A stretch of 64,000 nt of DNA from Sycobia sp. Sy_11. Taxonomy: Eukaryota; Arthropoda; Insecta; Hymenoptera; Epichrysomallidae. Position 1 is the first letter of the stretch, and each line of letters starts with the position of its first letter. Shown piece by piece: positions 10,846-22,199 of this stretch. The notes under the pieces were generated by a model that saw only the letters and a list, made by a program, of their open reading frames with translations, was not told where the DNA came from and made no database searches. The stretch spans positions 2,595,501-2,659,500 of the forward strand of contig JACCIC010000004.1 in the NCBI GenBank assembly GCA_018907035.1. The letters are read 5' to 3'. The translations under genes and the position numbers were made by a program.

Positions 10846-11880
10846 ATAGTTTTTTTAAAAATCTGTTCGATAAAAATATTTCTTATTTAGGTTTGCATTG
10901 TTGTATTTTATGAATGAATTCTGAATTTAAATTAAATTATAATGAAATTAGTTAAAAATAAGTATTTTTTAAACAGTATAAAATACTTGTTTATAAAAAA
11001 TACTATATAATTTGTTAGAATCTTGCAGTTTTAAACTTGATTAAGCATCCCTATCTCTCATTTCAACTTCTGCCAGTTCCCCAACCGTAATTTCCAGTCT
11101 AAACATTACTCCATCTGATGTATTACTGCACATATCATCTTTCAACTTGAACAAAATTATACATTGGAATTCCTTACAGTGTTGGTGGTGATGTGACTAT
11201 AATTCTGATATTTCAATGACCAAACGTATTGTTATACATCAATTTAATCACTACATATAATATGTAACTATTTGAAATAGTATATATTAAGTGTCATCAA
11301 AACAGTGATATATTAAGACGGGAAAGTATTTTGGAATAGTGCATATGAAAACGGACTCCGACTATCAAATGTCAAACATTAAAATGGGAGATTAAGTTAT
11401 GTCCTATTACTTTTTATATCAGCTTGTATACTATCGCATGTATACTATCGTCTTTAATTTATTAAGAATATTACATAAATAAATAGATTATGAACTATTT
11501 TTAAATCCAATAAGTCATAATTCGCAACCAATATTATTTAATCAAAAATCTAAAATTTATAACATCCAAAAAAGTAATAATATAGTAATAATAAATAAGT
11601 AATAAATCTAATGCACGAATTGTAATTGGTTTTATATCAGCTAATTTCATCATTACTTTGGGTATATGAACATTATCTAAGTTTTAGACGTTTCCTTTGT
11701 ACAGTGATACTCGCCAATTTTGTGAAACTGTTTTTCTTTATATTTGAAAAATATATTATATAACATACAGATTGACTTAAAACGATTAATAATATATAAA
11801 AATATATTGTACTAATTAAATTGTGACAATAATTTTTTATTCAAAAATATTGATTCATATAATAAAATGTTAGTACTTAC
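10846..11880. other. AT-rich intron sequence with one unexplained open frame
   Basis: This stretch lies between mariner A copy 1 and Nmdar1 exon C, mostly without features. The exception is the 50-codon minus-strand open frame at 11041-11193, listed separately. Confidence 0.5.
11041..11193 (-). other. Unrecognised 50-codon open frame with coding-like composition
   Basis: The frame runs between an upstream TAG and a TAA at 11041-11043. It contains HHHQHCKEFQCIILFKLKDD and then GVMFRLEITVGELAEVEMRD. The alternating charged and aliphatic residues in an otherwise AT-rich intron suggest a real exon or a fragment of a mobile-element gene, but no family was recognised. It does not look like the continuation of Nmdar1 after exon C. 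There is no clear splice acceptor. Confidence 0.25.
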
Positions 11881-11994
11881 TCAAAAAGTTTTTTTCCAGT
11901 TTCCCATATAGAACCCGAATTATCACAGTCTTGTGGTGCTTCCGATATACTTTCTGTTTCGTTCATTTCACGTAAGGCTAACACTAACACATAT
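11881..11994 (-). CDS. Nmdar1 exon C (NMDA-type glutamate receptor subunit 1, amino-terminal domain)
   Basis: This is a 114-bp host exon. On the minus strand it follows a good acceptor (CACTTTTTCAG) and is followed by donor GTAAGT. Entering in phase 2 it completes a Leu codon begun in exon B, then reads YVLVLALREMNETESIS and APQDCDNSGSIWETGKKLF, ending in phase 2. This matches the segment after the conserved HI-DS motif of the Nmdar1 extracellular amino-terminal (clamshell) domain, which modulates gating and binds no glutamate itself. The subunit is the obligatory part of the NMDA receptor channel at neuronal synapses. Exon B lies about 26.2 kb upstream. The next exon was not found between 11880 and 1. 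Confidence 0.85.
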
Positions 11995-12353
11995 CTGAAA
12001 AAGTGAAAAAATGAACTAATATTTTTATCGGTATTACAGTTCTTATAAAATAATTTAATTATACTGTTATAATGATAGTGACATCAACTCTGTAAAATTA
12101 GAAATCAAAATTACTACTAAAAATGAAAAAAAAGTAAAATTATATGAGAATCATATGCAAAAATCAAATAAAATAGAAACAATAAAAATTAAAATTACAA
12201 AGTAAAAATAAAAATAAAAGTTTGCGACGATCTAGTTCTATAATTAATACTGACTTATGCGCAATAATTTAATTTCGAATAAATACTTCAAATTAAAATA
12301 ATCGGGCAATGATGTATAAAAGTGATCAAACGCGCAACGTAATAATGCACGTG
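11995..12353. other. Intron sequence, nothing seen
   Basis: AT-rich sequence between exon C and the gypsy LTR, without open frames or repeats. Confidence 0.6.
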
Positions 12354-12709
12354 TGTTAAATAACTATATTTTGAGAACCCGTATTTATAGTCCGAACTTC
12401 ACGAACGAATACACGACAAACACAAAAGATTAATAAAGGAAAGTAAAACAATTGAACAAGAGGAGTTAATTGGAGTATATTTTATTCACACGTCTTTACA
12501 GCTCGAGAGCCTGACAAAGAGTGTCGCATCGCTGATCTTAATTCATTTATTCACATCAGTGTCTTCATCTTTTCTTCTTCACTGATGATCTGTACGAGAT
12601 GTTTAGTCTATTGCAGGTCCAGATAGAAGTTAGTCTCCAGAGAACAATAGGAACTGATAACACGCTCGACAAATCGATGCGTCGGTGCATTGGTGTGTTT
12701 CATATAACT
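12354..12709 (-). repeat. 3' LTR of the gypsy-like element
   Basis: This 356-bp direct repeat of 21310-21679 shares long blocks such as ACTTCACGAACGAATACACG and AGATGTTTAGTCTATTGCAG. In element orientation it starts AGTTATATGAA and ends near ATTTAAC. A short purine-rich tract (GCAGGAAGG) lies just upstream and may be the polypurine tract. Confidence 0.9.
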
Positions 12710-12953
12710 CCTTCCTGCTGAAGTTCAAAGTCGTCTTCGTCGTTGACAGACGGAGAGTGCTATTGTCTTTTATTTGTTTTATGTTTATATGCCAAGTATA
12801 TTGAAAGCATCAATAAAGCGAGCGAAACAAGCGTAATCGCCGATACCGACATATGAAACTTTCTTCAAAGCGGTTTATGAACAGGCGCAATTATTTTAGG
12901 CAAATTCAACTCTTTAATGGTTAAAAACTTAATTGATTATCTTTAATTATTAC

Positions 12954-13990
12954 TCATAAAATTAAATTTGACTGTTTAATTTCTCCAAATATTTCATAGG
13001 GATTATAATCTTGAATTTGGATATCTCTTCCTTGTATCGTATGTGTTCCGTTGATCGTGGTTTCGGTGTCATCAACTCTGATTTTTATTGGAAATTTGCT
13101 ACAGATAAGTATTCCATCTGACAGTTCATATGTAAGTATTAAAGATGACATTATTGGAATTATAATCGGCTTGGCGTTCTCTGTATTAAGTTGGTAACAT
13201 AAATATGTTGTTTTCTATATATTACGACATGTTTGAGAAAATAACTTGAAAAGTTGTCCAACGAAAATCTAAGGCACGTTAATTATGTCTATTTGATTAA
13301 TATTATTGATGATTGCGAGTCTTTGAATAAGGGAGAATTCGATAGGATTGAGTATTGGAATTTTGAGTGTGTAAATGATAGAATCTTGGGTAAATGCCAT
13401 TGTTCCTCGAGCAAAACGAAAGTCTAATAAATTCCGGTAATCTAGCATAAGTTCTTTCTGAGAATAAATTTTAGACAAATGTTTCTGAATATATAATATT
13501 TGTTTATATTGTAATATTTCTAAATCGAATAATTATTTCGAAAAATGAATGATCTTTTAATTTTACTTAACAATTGAAGAAAATATTGTGCCTGTATTAG
13601 AAGGGTAACGATCGTTTCGAAATTATTAATTTTTATATTTTCATTTTTCAGCGTCTTTGTCATGTTTAATAAATCTCTATTAATAATATCAGTGTTGCTA
13701 TTGACCTCTTTACTTATCGTGTTTACTATGCTGATCGATCTATTTAATGTAATGATATCTTCCTGTTGTTGATGATCAAGTAAATTTAAATAGTTATGTT
13801 TTCTCTTCATGTTTGTACCATCTGAGTTTCTGAAGACATATTTAACTGCTGTACCTAATCCCTCAAAAAGACCTCTTTTCATTCTTTCGCTTTGTGGTGT
13901 TATTTTTTGTATATTCTCTTGTACTTCTTTACATAATATCGAGGCTTATTTTAATAAGTTGGATTCCTGAAGTTCTGGTCGAGAAGATAA
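12954..13990 (-). pseudogene. Env-like (baculovirus F-type) remnant of the gypsy element
   Basis: Three minus-strand blocks (13520-13882, 13269-13478, 12954-13151) lie between pol and the 3' LTR, in the env position. The first opens with KRGLFEGLGTAVKYV, which resembles the furin-type cleavage followed by a fusion-peptide segment in errantiviral F-like envelope proteins. A long heptad-like, Asn/Leu-rich helical stretch follows. The blocks are in different frames and no membrane anchor is intact. The segment upstream of the cleavage region is separated by the mariner at 13993-15263. In the family such proteins mediate membrane fusion; this copy cannot be functional. Confidence 0.65.
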
Positions 13991-13992
13991 TA

Positions 13993-15263
13993 TTAGGTTG
14001 TCAAGTATCTCTCTTCCGTTTTTTTGCTTTTCATTCAATGCTTTATAAAAAGTGTTACAGTGGTCAAAGTTACTTCAAATATGCGCCGTTTTCTTCGATA
14101 ATCTGTTTCCATCTAGACGGCAACTTCATAATACCCCGCTAGTAGAAACCCTTCTCCTTATTTGCGAACAGCCACTTTTCACAAGCCTCTTTTGAGTCTA
14201 ACTTTACACCACCAAGGGCGTTCGACATGGATAGGAATAGGTGGTAATCACTTCGCGTTATGTCCGCGCTATTTGGTGGATACGATAAGCTCCCATCCGA
14301 ACTTCCGTATCTTCTGACGAGTCATCAACTAAGTGTGTGGTCTGGTGTTGTCCTCGTGGAACAGTATACCCTTCCTGTTGGCCAATTGTGGACGCTTCTG
14401 GTCGATAGCCTGCTTCAAGCGGTCCAGTTGTTCACAGTTGATGGTAGAATTAAGCGTCTGACCATATGGCAGCAGCTCATAGTGGATGATTCCCTGCCAA
14501 TCCCACCAAACACAGCAAAATCCTCGGGCCGTCAAGCCCAGCTTGGCCACTGTTTGAGACGGTCCAGCGGTATTGGACCACGACTGTTTTCGTTTGATTT
14601 GTCGTATGTGATCCATTTTTCGTCGCCAGACACCATCCGCTTCAAAAATGGGTCAAATTCTTTCTGTTTTAGCAGCACATCGCAGGCGTTGATTCGGTCC
14701 AGAAGGTTTTTTTGCGTCAAATCATGCGGCACGCAAAGATCAAGGATTTTTTGTAGCCAGCCTTCTGCAGATGGTTTAAAATGGTTTGGTGACTAACTCT
14801 CATCTCCTGAACAATGCAACGAGATGCCACATGCAGGTCTAACTCCATAAATTCCATCATTTGATCGGTATTCGTCGTCACAGGTCTTCCGCCGGCTGGC
14901 TTATACATGGTGTCGTTTTCACCGGCTCTGAATCATCCAAACCATTCCTTTATGGTTCAAAGTGATAGCATGCCATCTCCGAAAACTCCATTAATCTCAC
15001 GGAACGTTTCTCTAGCAGATTTGCGTTTAACGAAGGAAAACTTTATAATAACGCGAATTTCGGCGTTAGTGAACTCCATGTTTCGACGTCTAAATCTTTT
15101 GAACGGAATATCCAAACTAATCGTGCATAGCGTCGTTTTGTACATGATGTCAAAACCTTTCAAATAATGTATAGTATTGCCACATACGAGCTCTGCAGCG
15201 CTTTGTACATAGCCGCGAAATTCATAAGACAAAAAGGTGGAAGGGAGATATTTGACAACCTAA
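13993..15263 (-). mobile_element. Mariner family B copy 1, full length but decayed, inserted in env
   Basis: A 1271-bp element with TA at 13991-13992 and 15264-15265 and terminal inverted repeats reading TTAGGTTGTCAARTATCTCY. The transposase lies on the minus strand from an ATG at 15079 (MEFTNAEIRVIIKFSF) to a TAA at 14070. It includes a VSGDEKW motif (first aspartate), a degenerate second-aspartate region (HEDNTRPHT) and the SPDIAPSDYH-type end region with stops. Several frameshifts split the frame, so it is inactive. Its position shows it is younger than the gypsy element. Confidence 0.88.
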
Positions 15264-15299
15264 TATTGAATAACTGGTTAAAATTTCTTGATCAGTTTG

Positions 15300-18200
15300 T
15301 GTTAACGTTGTTAAATTTATCCGGTATATAGCATTGTAGTGAAGGGCCTTTTTGTTTTTCTACAAGTAATTTTTGATAGCCAAGCGCAGTTTTATCGCGT
15401 TGCTGTTGATACGTTAAATTTCTTTACTTTCAAGGGCTTGGTTTGATTCATCGAATAACTTTTGTTGCTTTTTCTGTTTATTATATAACTTGTCATAAAA
15501 AGGTAGAATTTTGTTTTTTCGAATTTCATTTACGATAATTCAAAAAATAATTTCAATTACCTCTGCTTCCGGTTCAATAATATCTTTATGTAATTCGTCA
15601 TACAGTCCATGTAGAAGTGTAAACGGTGCAAATTTTGTGCAAGAGTGAATGCTTTAATTATATATATGTAGAGCTGGGATCATATGATTTTTAATAATTT
15701 CGTTTGGATTTTGATTTACCAAAATGCTTCATTTCTCTCTCAGAATAGAATTTAGCCTTTCAATTGGGCCATTAGATGTATGTTGACGGTCGTTTGGTGG
15801 TATTCGATTCTATGAATTTTGCAAAATTCTCTAAATACTGCCGAGTTAAACTCACTTCCATTATCTGTAGTAATTTCGTCGGGAAACCCATGGTGAGATG
15901 CGAAATATTTTAATTTATTTAATACTGTAATAGCATTTCCGTTAGGTCAAAGATAAGCTTGAACGTATTTCGAAAAGATGTCAATTATAGTCAGAAATTT
16001 TTCTTTATTCACCTGAAAAATATCTATATGTATATGTTGAAGCAGTCTTATAGGGTCTTCTCTCATATTTGTGTTCTAAACATACTTCACATTGATTTAT
16101 ATAATTCTGAATAATTCTGTCCATATTTAATATATAAAATTTTTTGTTAAAATGTTCTGTTATTTCTTGTATTCCATTGTGATTTTTGTCATGGTATTCT
16201 TCGAACCTTTTTATAAAATAATTTTGACTTATTAAAGGTGTATAAACGCTTTTTTCACAAATTTCAACTTTTCATTAACATGTTCTTTTAATATCCTATA
16301 AGTAACGATTTCTAATTCCCCATTTTCGAAATAAATTCCATATTGTTTGTCTAGTTTAACGTTTTTGTTTAGAAATTTTAATAATTGCGCTTCTGTGTCT
16401 TTCTGATTGATTTTTACTATATATTGTACATTAAGTTGATCTTTAATTTCTTTTATGTCGTAATCTTAACCATGTTTGAATATTATGTTCTAATTGAAGG
16501 CGTGAATATTTCTCTCGCTTATCGGTAGTGAAAAGACCGGATTTTCGTCTGCAGTATGCACTGTTTCTGTTTCGTTATCGAGGTCTTCGATCAAGCGAAG
16601 TGCGATATTAGGTGTTTCGGGTATCATTGAAAATGACTCTTCATTTTCCTCTTGAGTGTTTATTTCAATTCAGCTTAATGCGTCAGCCACATTATTTTCG
16701 TTGCCTTTTTTGTATTTTATTTCTAAATCGTATTCCTCCAGTTATATTTTCCATCGAATTAATCTCGCATTTGGTGTTTTCAAGGAACAAAGCAAGGTCA
16801 GTGGTTTATGATCTGTTTCAATAATAAATTTATTTCCATAAACATACGGTCTAAAGTGTCTACATGCTTCTATAATTGCGGATAATTCTTTCTCAATCGT
16901 AGAATAATTTTGCACCGCTGAATTCAGTGTTCTAGAGTAACATGCCTGCATTCGATGCATCTGAAGTAATTATAAATTGTTTAGAAAAATCTGGATATGC
17001 CGATACAGGAGTGCTTGTAATTAATTCTATTACTTTCTTAAATGATTCGGTAATAACCGGTAAGTCCTAAGAATGATTTTACTTCTTTTTGCGTTTTTGA
17101 GATAGGGTATTTGATTATAGATTGAATTTTTTCAGGGTTCGGTTTATTCCTTCCGGTTTATGATATGGCCTAAGAATGGGACTTCTTTCCTTAAGAATTC
17201 GCTTTTGCCTGGTTGAATTTTTAGATCATAATTTTTGAATTCGTCGATAATCAGTTTTCAATGTTGTAGATGTTCTTGGAGAGATTTAGAAAATACGACA
17301 ATGTCGTCCATATAAACGAAACAAAATTTGTATAAACATTTCCTTAAAAGTTTATCCATCATTTTTTGAAAAGTTGCAGGGGCGTTTGTTAACCCGAAAG
17401 GCATATGAACGTATACGTAATGTCCGTTTTCAACAGTAAAGGCTATGTTTTCTATTGAATTATTATCAAGCGGTACTTGATGGAAACCTTGTGCCAAATC
17501 TAATGTAGAGAAATATGTACAATTGCCTAAATTCTCTAAAATTTCTTCCATTCTATATGGTGGGTACTTGTCCTCAATGGTTTTATCGTTGTGTTTTAAT
17601 CTATTACCATCCTCCATTTCTTTTTTTCACTTGTATCTTGCTTTTTGGAAACAATCCAAACGGGTGAAGCGTACAGTGAATTACTTGGTCGTATTATATC
17701 GTAGTTTAATAACTTTCTTATTTCCTCTTGTGTAGCTTCCTTCAAATAATATGGATACCTAAAACTCTTGACATATATTGGGTGATCGTCTCTCGTTCTG
17801 ATAGTGTGAGTCACTGCTGTGTTTGCGGATAGTTTATCGTTTTCGCCGTAGAAGCAATCATTATACCTGTAGCGCAGTCTGATAATTTTTTTCTTTTCTT
17901 CATTATTCAAATGATCAGCCCTTATTTGCATTTTTAGTTCTTGATAATGATTTAGGATCGTCTTTTTACATTTTTCTGGTAAGTTATGTCAAATTTTACT
18001 GTACTGAACATCTGAGTTTTATAATTTATATTTGCTTGTAATTTTCGCAAGTCTTTATGTTCAACTAAGCAGCATATGTAGAGTGCCATGATGTCATTAA
18101 AAAGGTGATTGGCGTATTATCATTGAATTCGCGTATAATTGAAAATATAAGTGCATGTGTACCTTGTATTACCTTATGCACTGATTTAACTTTAAAACTA

Positions 18201-18350
18201 TGTGCAAAGATATATTTTGAAAATAATTTATAGGCTATTTTGAGGTTAATAATTGAAAACGAGGCTCCAGAATCTATAAGAATTTTTAACAGTGGATTTG
18301 TCGTTATTATGTGAGCTAATTCGGGTCAATTTGCAATATTATTCAAATTT
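15300..18350 (-). pseudogene. Gypsy-like pol remnant: protease, RT, RNase H, integrase
   Basis: Minus-strand order is canonical for Ty3/gypsy. The protease active site LIDSGAS is near 18260-18285. RT spans 17931-17258 in two overlapping frames, with STLDLAQGFHQVPL (motif A) and YMDDIVVFSK (catalytic YxDD). A frameshift near 17600 separates its N-terminal part. RNase H is at 16960-16742 (SAVQNYSTIEKELSAIIEA, then IIETDHKPLTLL). Integrase pieces lie between about 16100 and 15700 (CEVCLEHKYERRPYK, then [15 protein letters not shown] with the second catalytic aspartate). Stops and frameshifts are scattered through the integrase and protease, so no polyprotein can be made. Confidence 0.85.
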
Positions 18351-18399
18351 ACTACCTTCTGTTCATGGATTCGGCCCCCTCTTGAACATTTTCATAGGT

Positions 18400-19480
18400 T
18401 AAATTTTGCTCTTCGACACAAGCTGCTTCATCCTGCATTTTCTCTTCATTTGAATGTTCTTCTGTATAAATTTTATCTTCTGGTAAGTCTTCCTGGTTAT
18501 CTAGTTCTTCCGAAAAAAATCCGATGGGCTGGCGCTTTTGAAAAAATTACTACCTCTTAATTGTATATTATTCGATGTCGCTGAATTGTTATTTCGACCA
18601 ACATTTTTATTTGGTCTGTTCGTATTTCGGGTACTTATTGACCTTGGAGACGGTTGATCATTTCCTTGTCCTGTATTATTAAAATCTTGTTGAAAATTAT
18701 TTCGAAAGATCTTTCCAATGTTGATGGGTCTAAAATTATTTCCAAAGGTGTTTCCAATAGGGTCTAAAATTAAGTTACACTTGTGGGACTGAGAAGACAT
18801 TTCTATGTTCAAGGTTTCTGGACGTATTAAAAGGATTAAAAGTTCTTGCGTTGGTAGGTGCATTAAATGAGTTAATATTTCTCGAATTTAAGGATGTATT
18901 AAATAGATTTGTATTCCTAGAATTATTAAAGTTATTAGGTTTAGATTTGTTTTCTCTGATTCTCTGAAAATTGCGAAACTCAGCTTGTTGTTTCGATATC
19001 GTCTAGATCGAAGTGTGTTAAGTGTGACTGATATAGCTCCTTAAGACCATTAATAAAAATTTTTCGCGCAATATTTTCATAAAATTCAAATTTCATTTGC
19101 CTTAAATTGGCATCTTGAACATTCAATTGTTATTTATTTCAACAGCGCATTTATCAAAATCTTGATTAGATAATTAGTAACCCATCGTTAATTTATTAAA
19201 TAATAAATTCTCCGAACTCTATCTATTTATTAAAATGCTTTTGTATTCATTCCATGTTGCGGGATTATTTACAACAATCAAATCTAAAACTTCGCCATAT
19301 ATTCTCGATTTAATGAGCGCAAATAAAGATATATTTTTCGTATCATCATTTGTGGCTAAAGCGTCTATAAATTTATCGTCTATAAGTTTGCAGAAAATGT
19401 GAAAGAAGTTTTGTTCCTTCTTCATATTTGGAGATCACGTCGTACCATATACTCAATCTAACTTTAAATTGTTCCGTCAT
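18400..19480 (-). pseudogene. Gypsy-like gag remnant
   Basis: Two minus-strand open blocks correspond to gag. At 19219-19425 is a capsid-like segment with NNPATWNEYKSILINR, a pattern typical of errantiviral gag. At 18501-18863 is an Asn/Arg/Ser-rich C-terminal part (PSPRSISTRNTNRPNKNVGR) of the kind these gag proteins use in place of a CCHC zinc knuckle. The blocks are in separate frames. An (AT)n tract and a mariner separate gag from the 5' LTR. Confidence 0.65.
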
Positions 19481-19515
19481 CTTATTAAAGACATTCGTTT
19501 TTTCTTTCAACAATC

Positions 19516-19518
<3 letters not shown>

Positions 19519-19569
<51 letters not shown>

Positions 19570-19612
19570 TATACAGTTATATATATATATATATATAGAT
19601 ATATATATATGT
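19519..19612. repeat. Compound (AT)n microsatellite inside the gypsy element
   Basis: A (TA) run at 19519-19568 and a second, impure run at about 19580-19612, separated by CTATACAGT. The motif CTATACARTTATATATAT recurs just downstream. Confidence 0.9.
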
Positions 19613-19839
19613 ATATATACTATACAATTATATATATATTTATAATTGTATAGATGCGGGAAGGCACTACTTTGAAGGGGGTCGCAACGATGTATCTTAA
19701 TTTTTAAATATACTCGATTTTTAAATTTTGTCGCATTACGTAATTTTCTGACCTCGTATGTTTCATTTTTGATAAAATTGTAAATGATATATATAATTTT
19801 AGAAATAGATTATGATTTCGATATAGGAAAAGCAATTTA

Positions 19840-19885
19840 TGGCCATGGGAACAGTCAGATTGTCCTTTATAAATTTATCTTTCGA
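19840..19885 (-). repeat. Short match to the interspersed repeat or to a Penelope-like fragment
   Basis: TGGGAACAGTCAGATTG matches 42314-42330 almost exactly. Its reverse complement also resembles the core of the interspersed repeat (AAAGGACAATCTGACTGT). Which relationship is the real one is not clear. Confidence 0.3.
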
Positions 19886-19944
19886 CATTTTCATTCATTT
19901 TCTCTGCAAACATTTTGTTTATAATTTTCAAGAAATAATTGATA

Positions 19945-21068
19945 TTAGGTTGTCAAATATCTCCCTTCAACATTTTTGTCTTATGAATTTCGCGGCTATG
20001 TACAAAGCGCTATAAAGCTCGTATGTGGCAATACTATACATCCTTTGAAAGGTCTTGACATAACGTACAAAACGACGCTATGCACGATTAGTTTGCATAT
20101 TGCGTAAAATTATAGACGCAAAAATTATAGACGTGTAAACATGGACTTCACTAACTCCAAAATTCGCGCTATTTTAAAGTTTTCCTTCGTCAAAGGCAAA
20201 TCCGCTAGAGAAATGTTCCGTGAGATTAATGGTGTTTTGGGAGATAGTACGCTATCACATCGAATCGCAGGGTACTGGTTTCGACGAATCAGAGCCAGTG
20301 AAAAGGACACCATGGATAAGCCAGCCGGCGGAAGACCTGTGACGACGAATACCGATCAAATGATAGACTTTATCGAGTTAGACCTGCATGTGGCATCTCG
20401 TGACATGGCCCAGGAGATGAGAGTTAGTCACCAAACCATTTTAAACCATCTGCAGAAGGCTGGATACAAAAATAGCTTGATGTTTGGGTGCCGCATGATT
20501 TGACGCAAAAAAACCTTCTGGACCAAATCAACGCCTGCGATGTGTTGCTGAAACAGAAAGAATTCGACCCATTTTTGAAGCGGATGGTGACTGGCGACGA
20601 AAAATGGATCACATACGACAAATCAAACGAAAACGGTGGGATTGGAAGGAAATCACCCACTATGAGCTGCTCCCAAATGGCCAGACGCTTAATTCTACTA
20701 TCCACTCTGAACAACTGGGCCGCTTGAAGCAGGCTATCGAACAGAAGCGTCCACAATTGGCCAACAGGAAGGGTGTACTGTTCCACGAGGACAACACCAG
20801 ACCACACACTTAGTTGATGACTCGTCAGAAGATAAGGGAGTTCGGATGGGAGGTTTTATCGTATCCACCAAATAGCCCGGACATAGCGCCAAGTGATTAC
20901 CACATGTTCCTGTCCATGTTGAACGCCCTTGGTGGTGTAAAGTTAGACTCAAAAGAGGCTTGTGAAAAGTCGCTGTCGGAGTTCTTCGCAAATAAGGAGA
21001 GGGGTTTGTACGAGAGGGGTATTATGACGTTGCCGTCTAGATGAAAACAGATTTTCGAACAAAACGGC
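19945..21068 (+). mobile_element. Mariner family B copy 2, 3' truncated, inserted upstream of gag
   Basis: The left end is complete: TA at 19943-19944, then TTAGGTTGTCAAATATCTCC. The transposase starts at 20141 (MDFTNSKIRAILKFSF) and reads with frameshifts through VTGDEKW (first aspartate), a deletion of roughly 85 bp after DKSNENG, HEDNTRPHT, and SPDIAPSDYHMF near 20880. Similarity to the full-length copies stops near 21068, so the right inverted repeat is missing. It is inactive. Confidence 0.85.
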
Positions 21069-21290
21069 AATAAATATATTTGGGATAAGTCGGATTAAGG
21101 AATTTCAAAGACTCACTGTTTATTCTTTGAAGATTCCAGACGACTTTCTACCTGTAAGTGAGACTTGAGTTGCACGTGGTTAATTTTCAAAAAAGTCAAC
21201 TGTGCCGATAGGGTTGAATCACCAACTACTTCCATGTCGTCGATTCCCTTCACGAAATTTAAAGGTGAATCTTAATTCAGCAGCTTCTCA

Positions 21291-21310
21291 GTATCCTGTC
21301 CGCAGCGCCA
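21291..21310 (-). promoter_or_regulatory. Primer-binding site of the gypsy element
   Basis: Directly inside the 5' LTR in element orientation the sequence reads TGGCGCTGCGGACAGGATAC. TGGCGC followed by GGAT resembles the complement of a tRNA-Ser 3' end, the primer of several gypsy-group elements. The tRNA identity is an inference. Confidence 0.6.
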
Positions 21311-21679
21311 GTTAAATAACTATATTTTGAAAACCCATATTTATAGTCTGAACTTCACGAACGAATACACGACAAACACAAAAGATTAATAAAGGAAAGT
21401 AAAATAATTGCACAAGAGGAGTTAATGGAAGTGCTATTTATTCACACGTCTTTACAGCTTGAGAGCCCGAGAATGAGTATCGGATCGCTGATTCTTAATT
21501 CATTTATTAACTTCAATGTTTTTATCTTTTCTTCTTCACTCACTGATAATTCGTATGAGATGTTTAGTCTATTGCAGGCCCAGATAGAAGTTAGCCTCCA
21601 GAGAACATAGGAGCTTGACAAGATTGATAAGACACTTGACAGATCGATGCATCGGTGTACTGGTATGATTCATATAACT
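21310..21679 (-). repeat. 5' LTR of the gypsy-like element
   Basis: This 370-bp repeat is the partner of 12354-12709. In element orientation it starts AGTTATATGAAT and ends TTTAACT, directly abutting the primer-binding site. Confidence 0.9.
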
Positions 21680-22199
21680 CGCACATGAAAAAATTTGGAT
21701 TTTTGTGGAATTTTTGGGACTCCATTTTATTTAAATAAAAGAAAATTATTAAAAAATTTAAATGATCAATAAAATTTTTATTTTATAAATCATTTCGTTT
21801 TCTAAAATCATAATGGTTTTCTCGTTTCAAAAATATAACGAATGAATTAATATATTTTTTATGTCGAATAAAAATAATTTAAGTCAATATGGCGGAGTAG
21901 TTGTGTTATGGATCTATAAATTAAATAAATTATATTTACACAATGTAAGTACTGAACGTACTGTAATTATTCTTAAACGTTGTTTAATTACTTTACTGTG
22001 CGCTCATTTCGAATTGTATAAGGAAAAGACCGTTGAAAATGCAGACCACAACGAAAATCTCGTTCGCACCAAAGATAGAGAAAATGGAAAACGTACTAAG
22101 ATGATTCTATCAACAACTCCAGCAATATAAAAGAACAGTCCGCAGCTTTAGTCGCATAGCAAACAACCAATCGAATGATACTGCTTCTGCACCAATAAT

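Larger units (their letters stand above)
12354..21679 (-). mobile_element. Gypsy/errantivirus-like LTR retroelement, decayed, with two nested mariners
   Basis: The element is 9.3 kb long and lies on the minus strand, so its 5' LTR is at 21310-21679 and its 3' LTR at 12354-12709. In element order it holds a primer-binding site, gag, pol (protease, RT, RNase H, integrase) and an env remnant. The AGTT...AACT LTR ends and the env place it near gypsy-type errantiviruses of insects. Every gene has stops or frameshifts and the LTRs differ by several indels, so it is old. Mariner B copies cut env (13993-15263) and the region upstream of gag (19945-21068). A target duplication is not convincing: CACGTG on one side and CACATG on the other, offset by two bases. 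It lies in the large Nmdar1 intron antisense to none, i.e. in the same orientation as the gene. Confidence 0.9.

Noticed and set aside
14260..14796. 178-codon plus-strand open frame
   Set aside because: It lies antisense to the mariner B transposase, whose minus-strand motifs are clear; the same shadow recurs in copies at 20424 and 52089.
12345..21690. Perfect target-site duplication for the gypsy element
   Set aside because: Flanks give CACGTG and CACATG but offset by two bases, which is not convincing.
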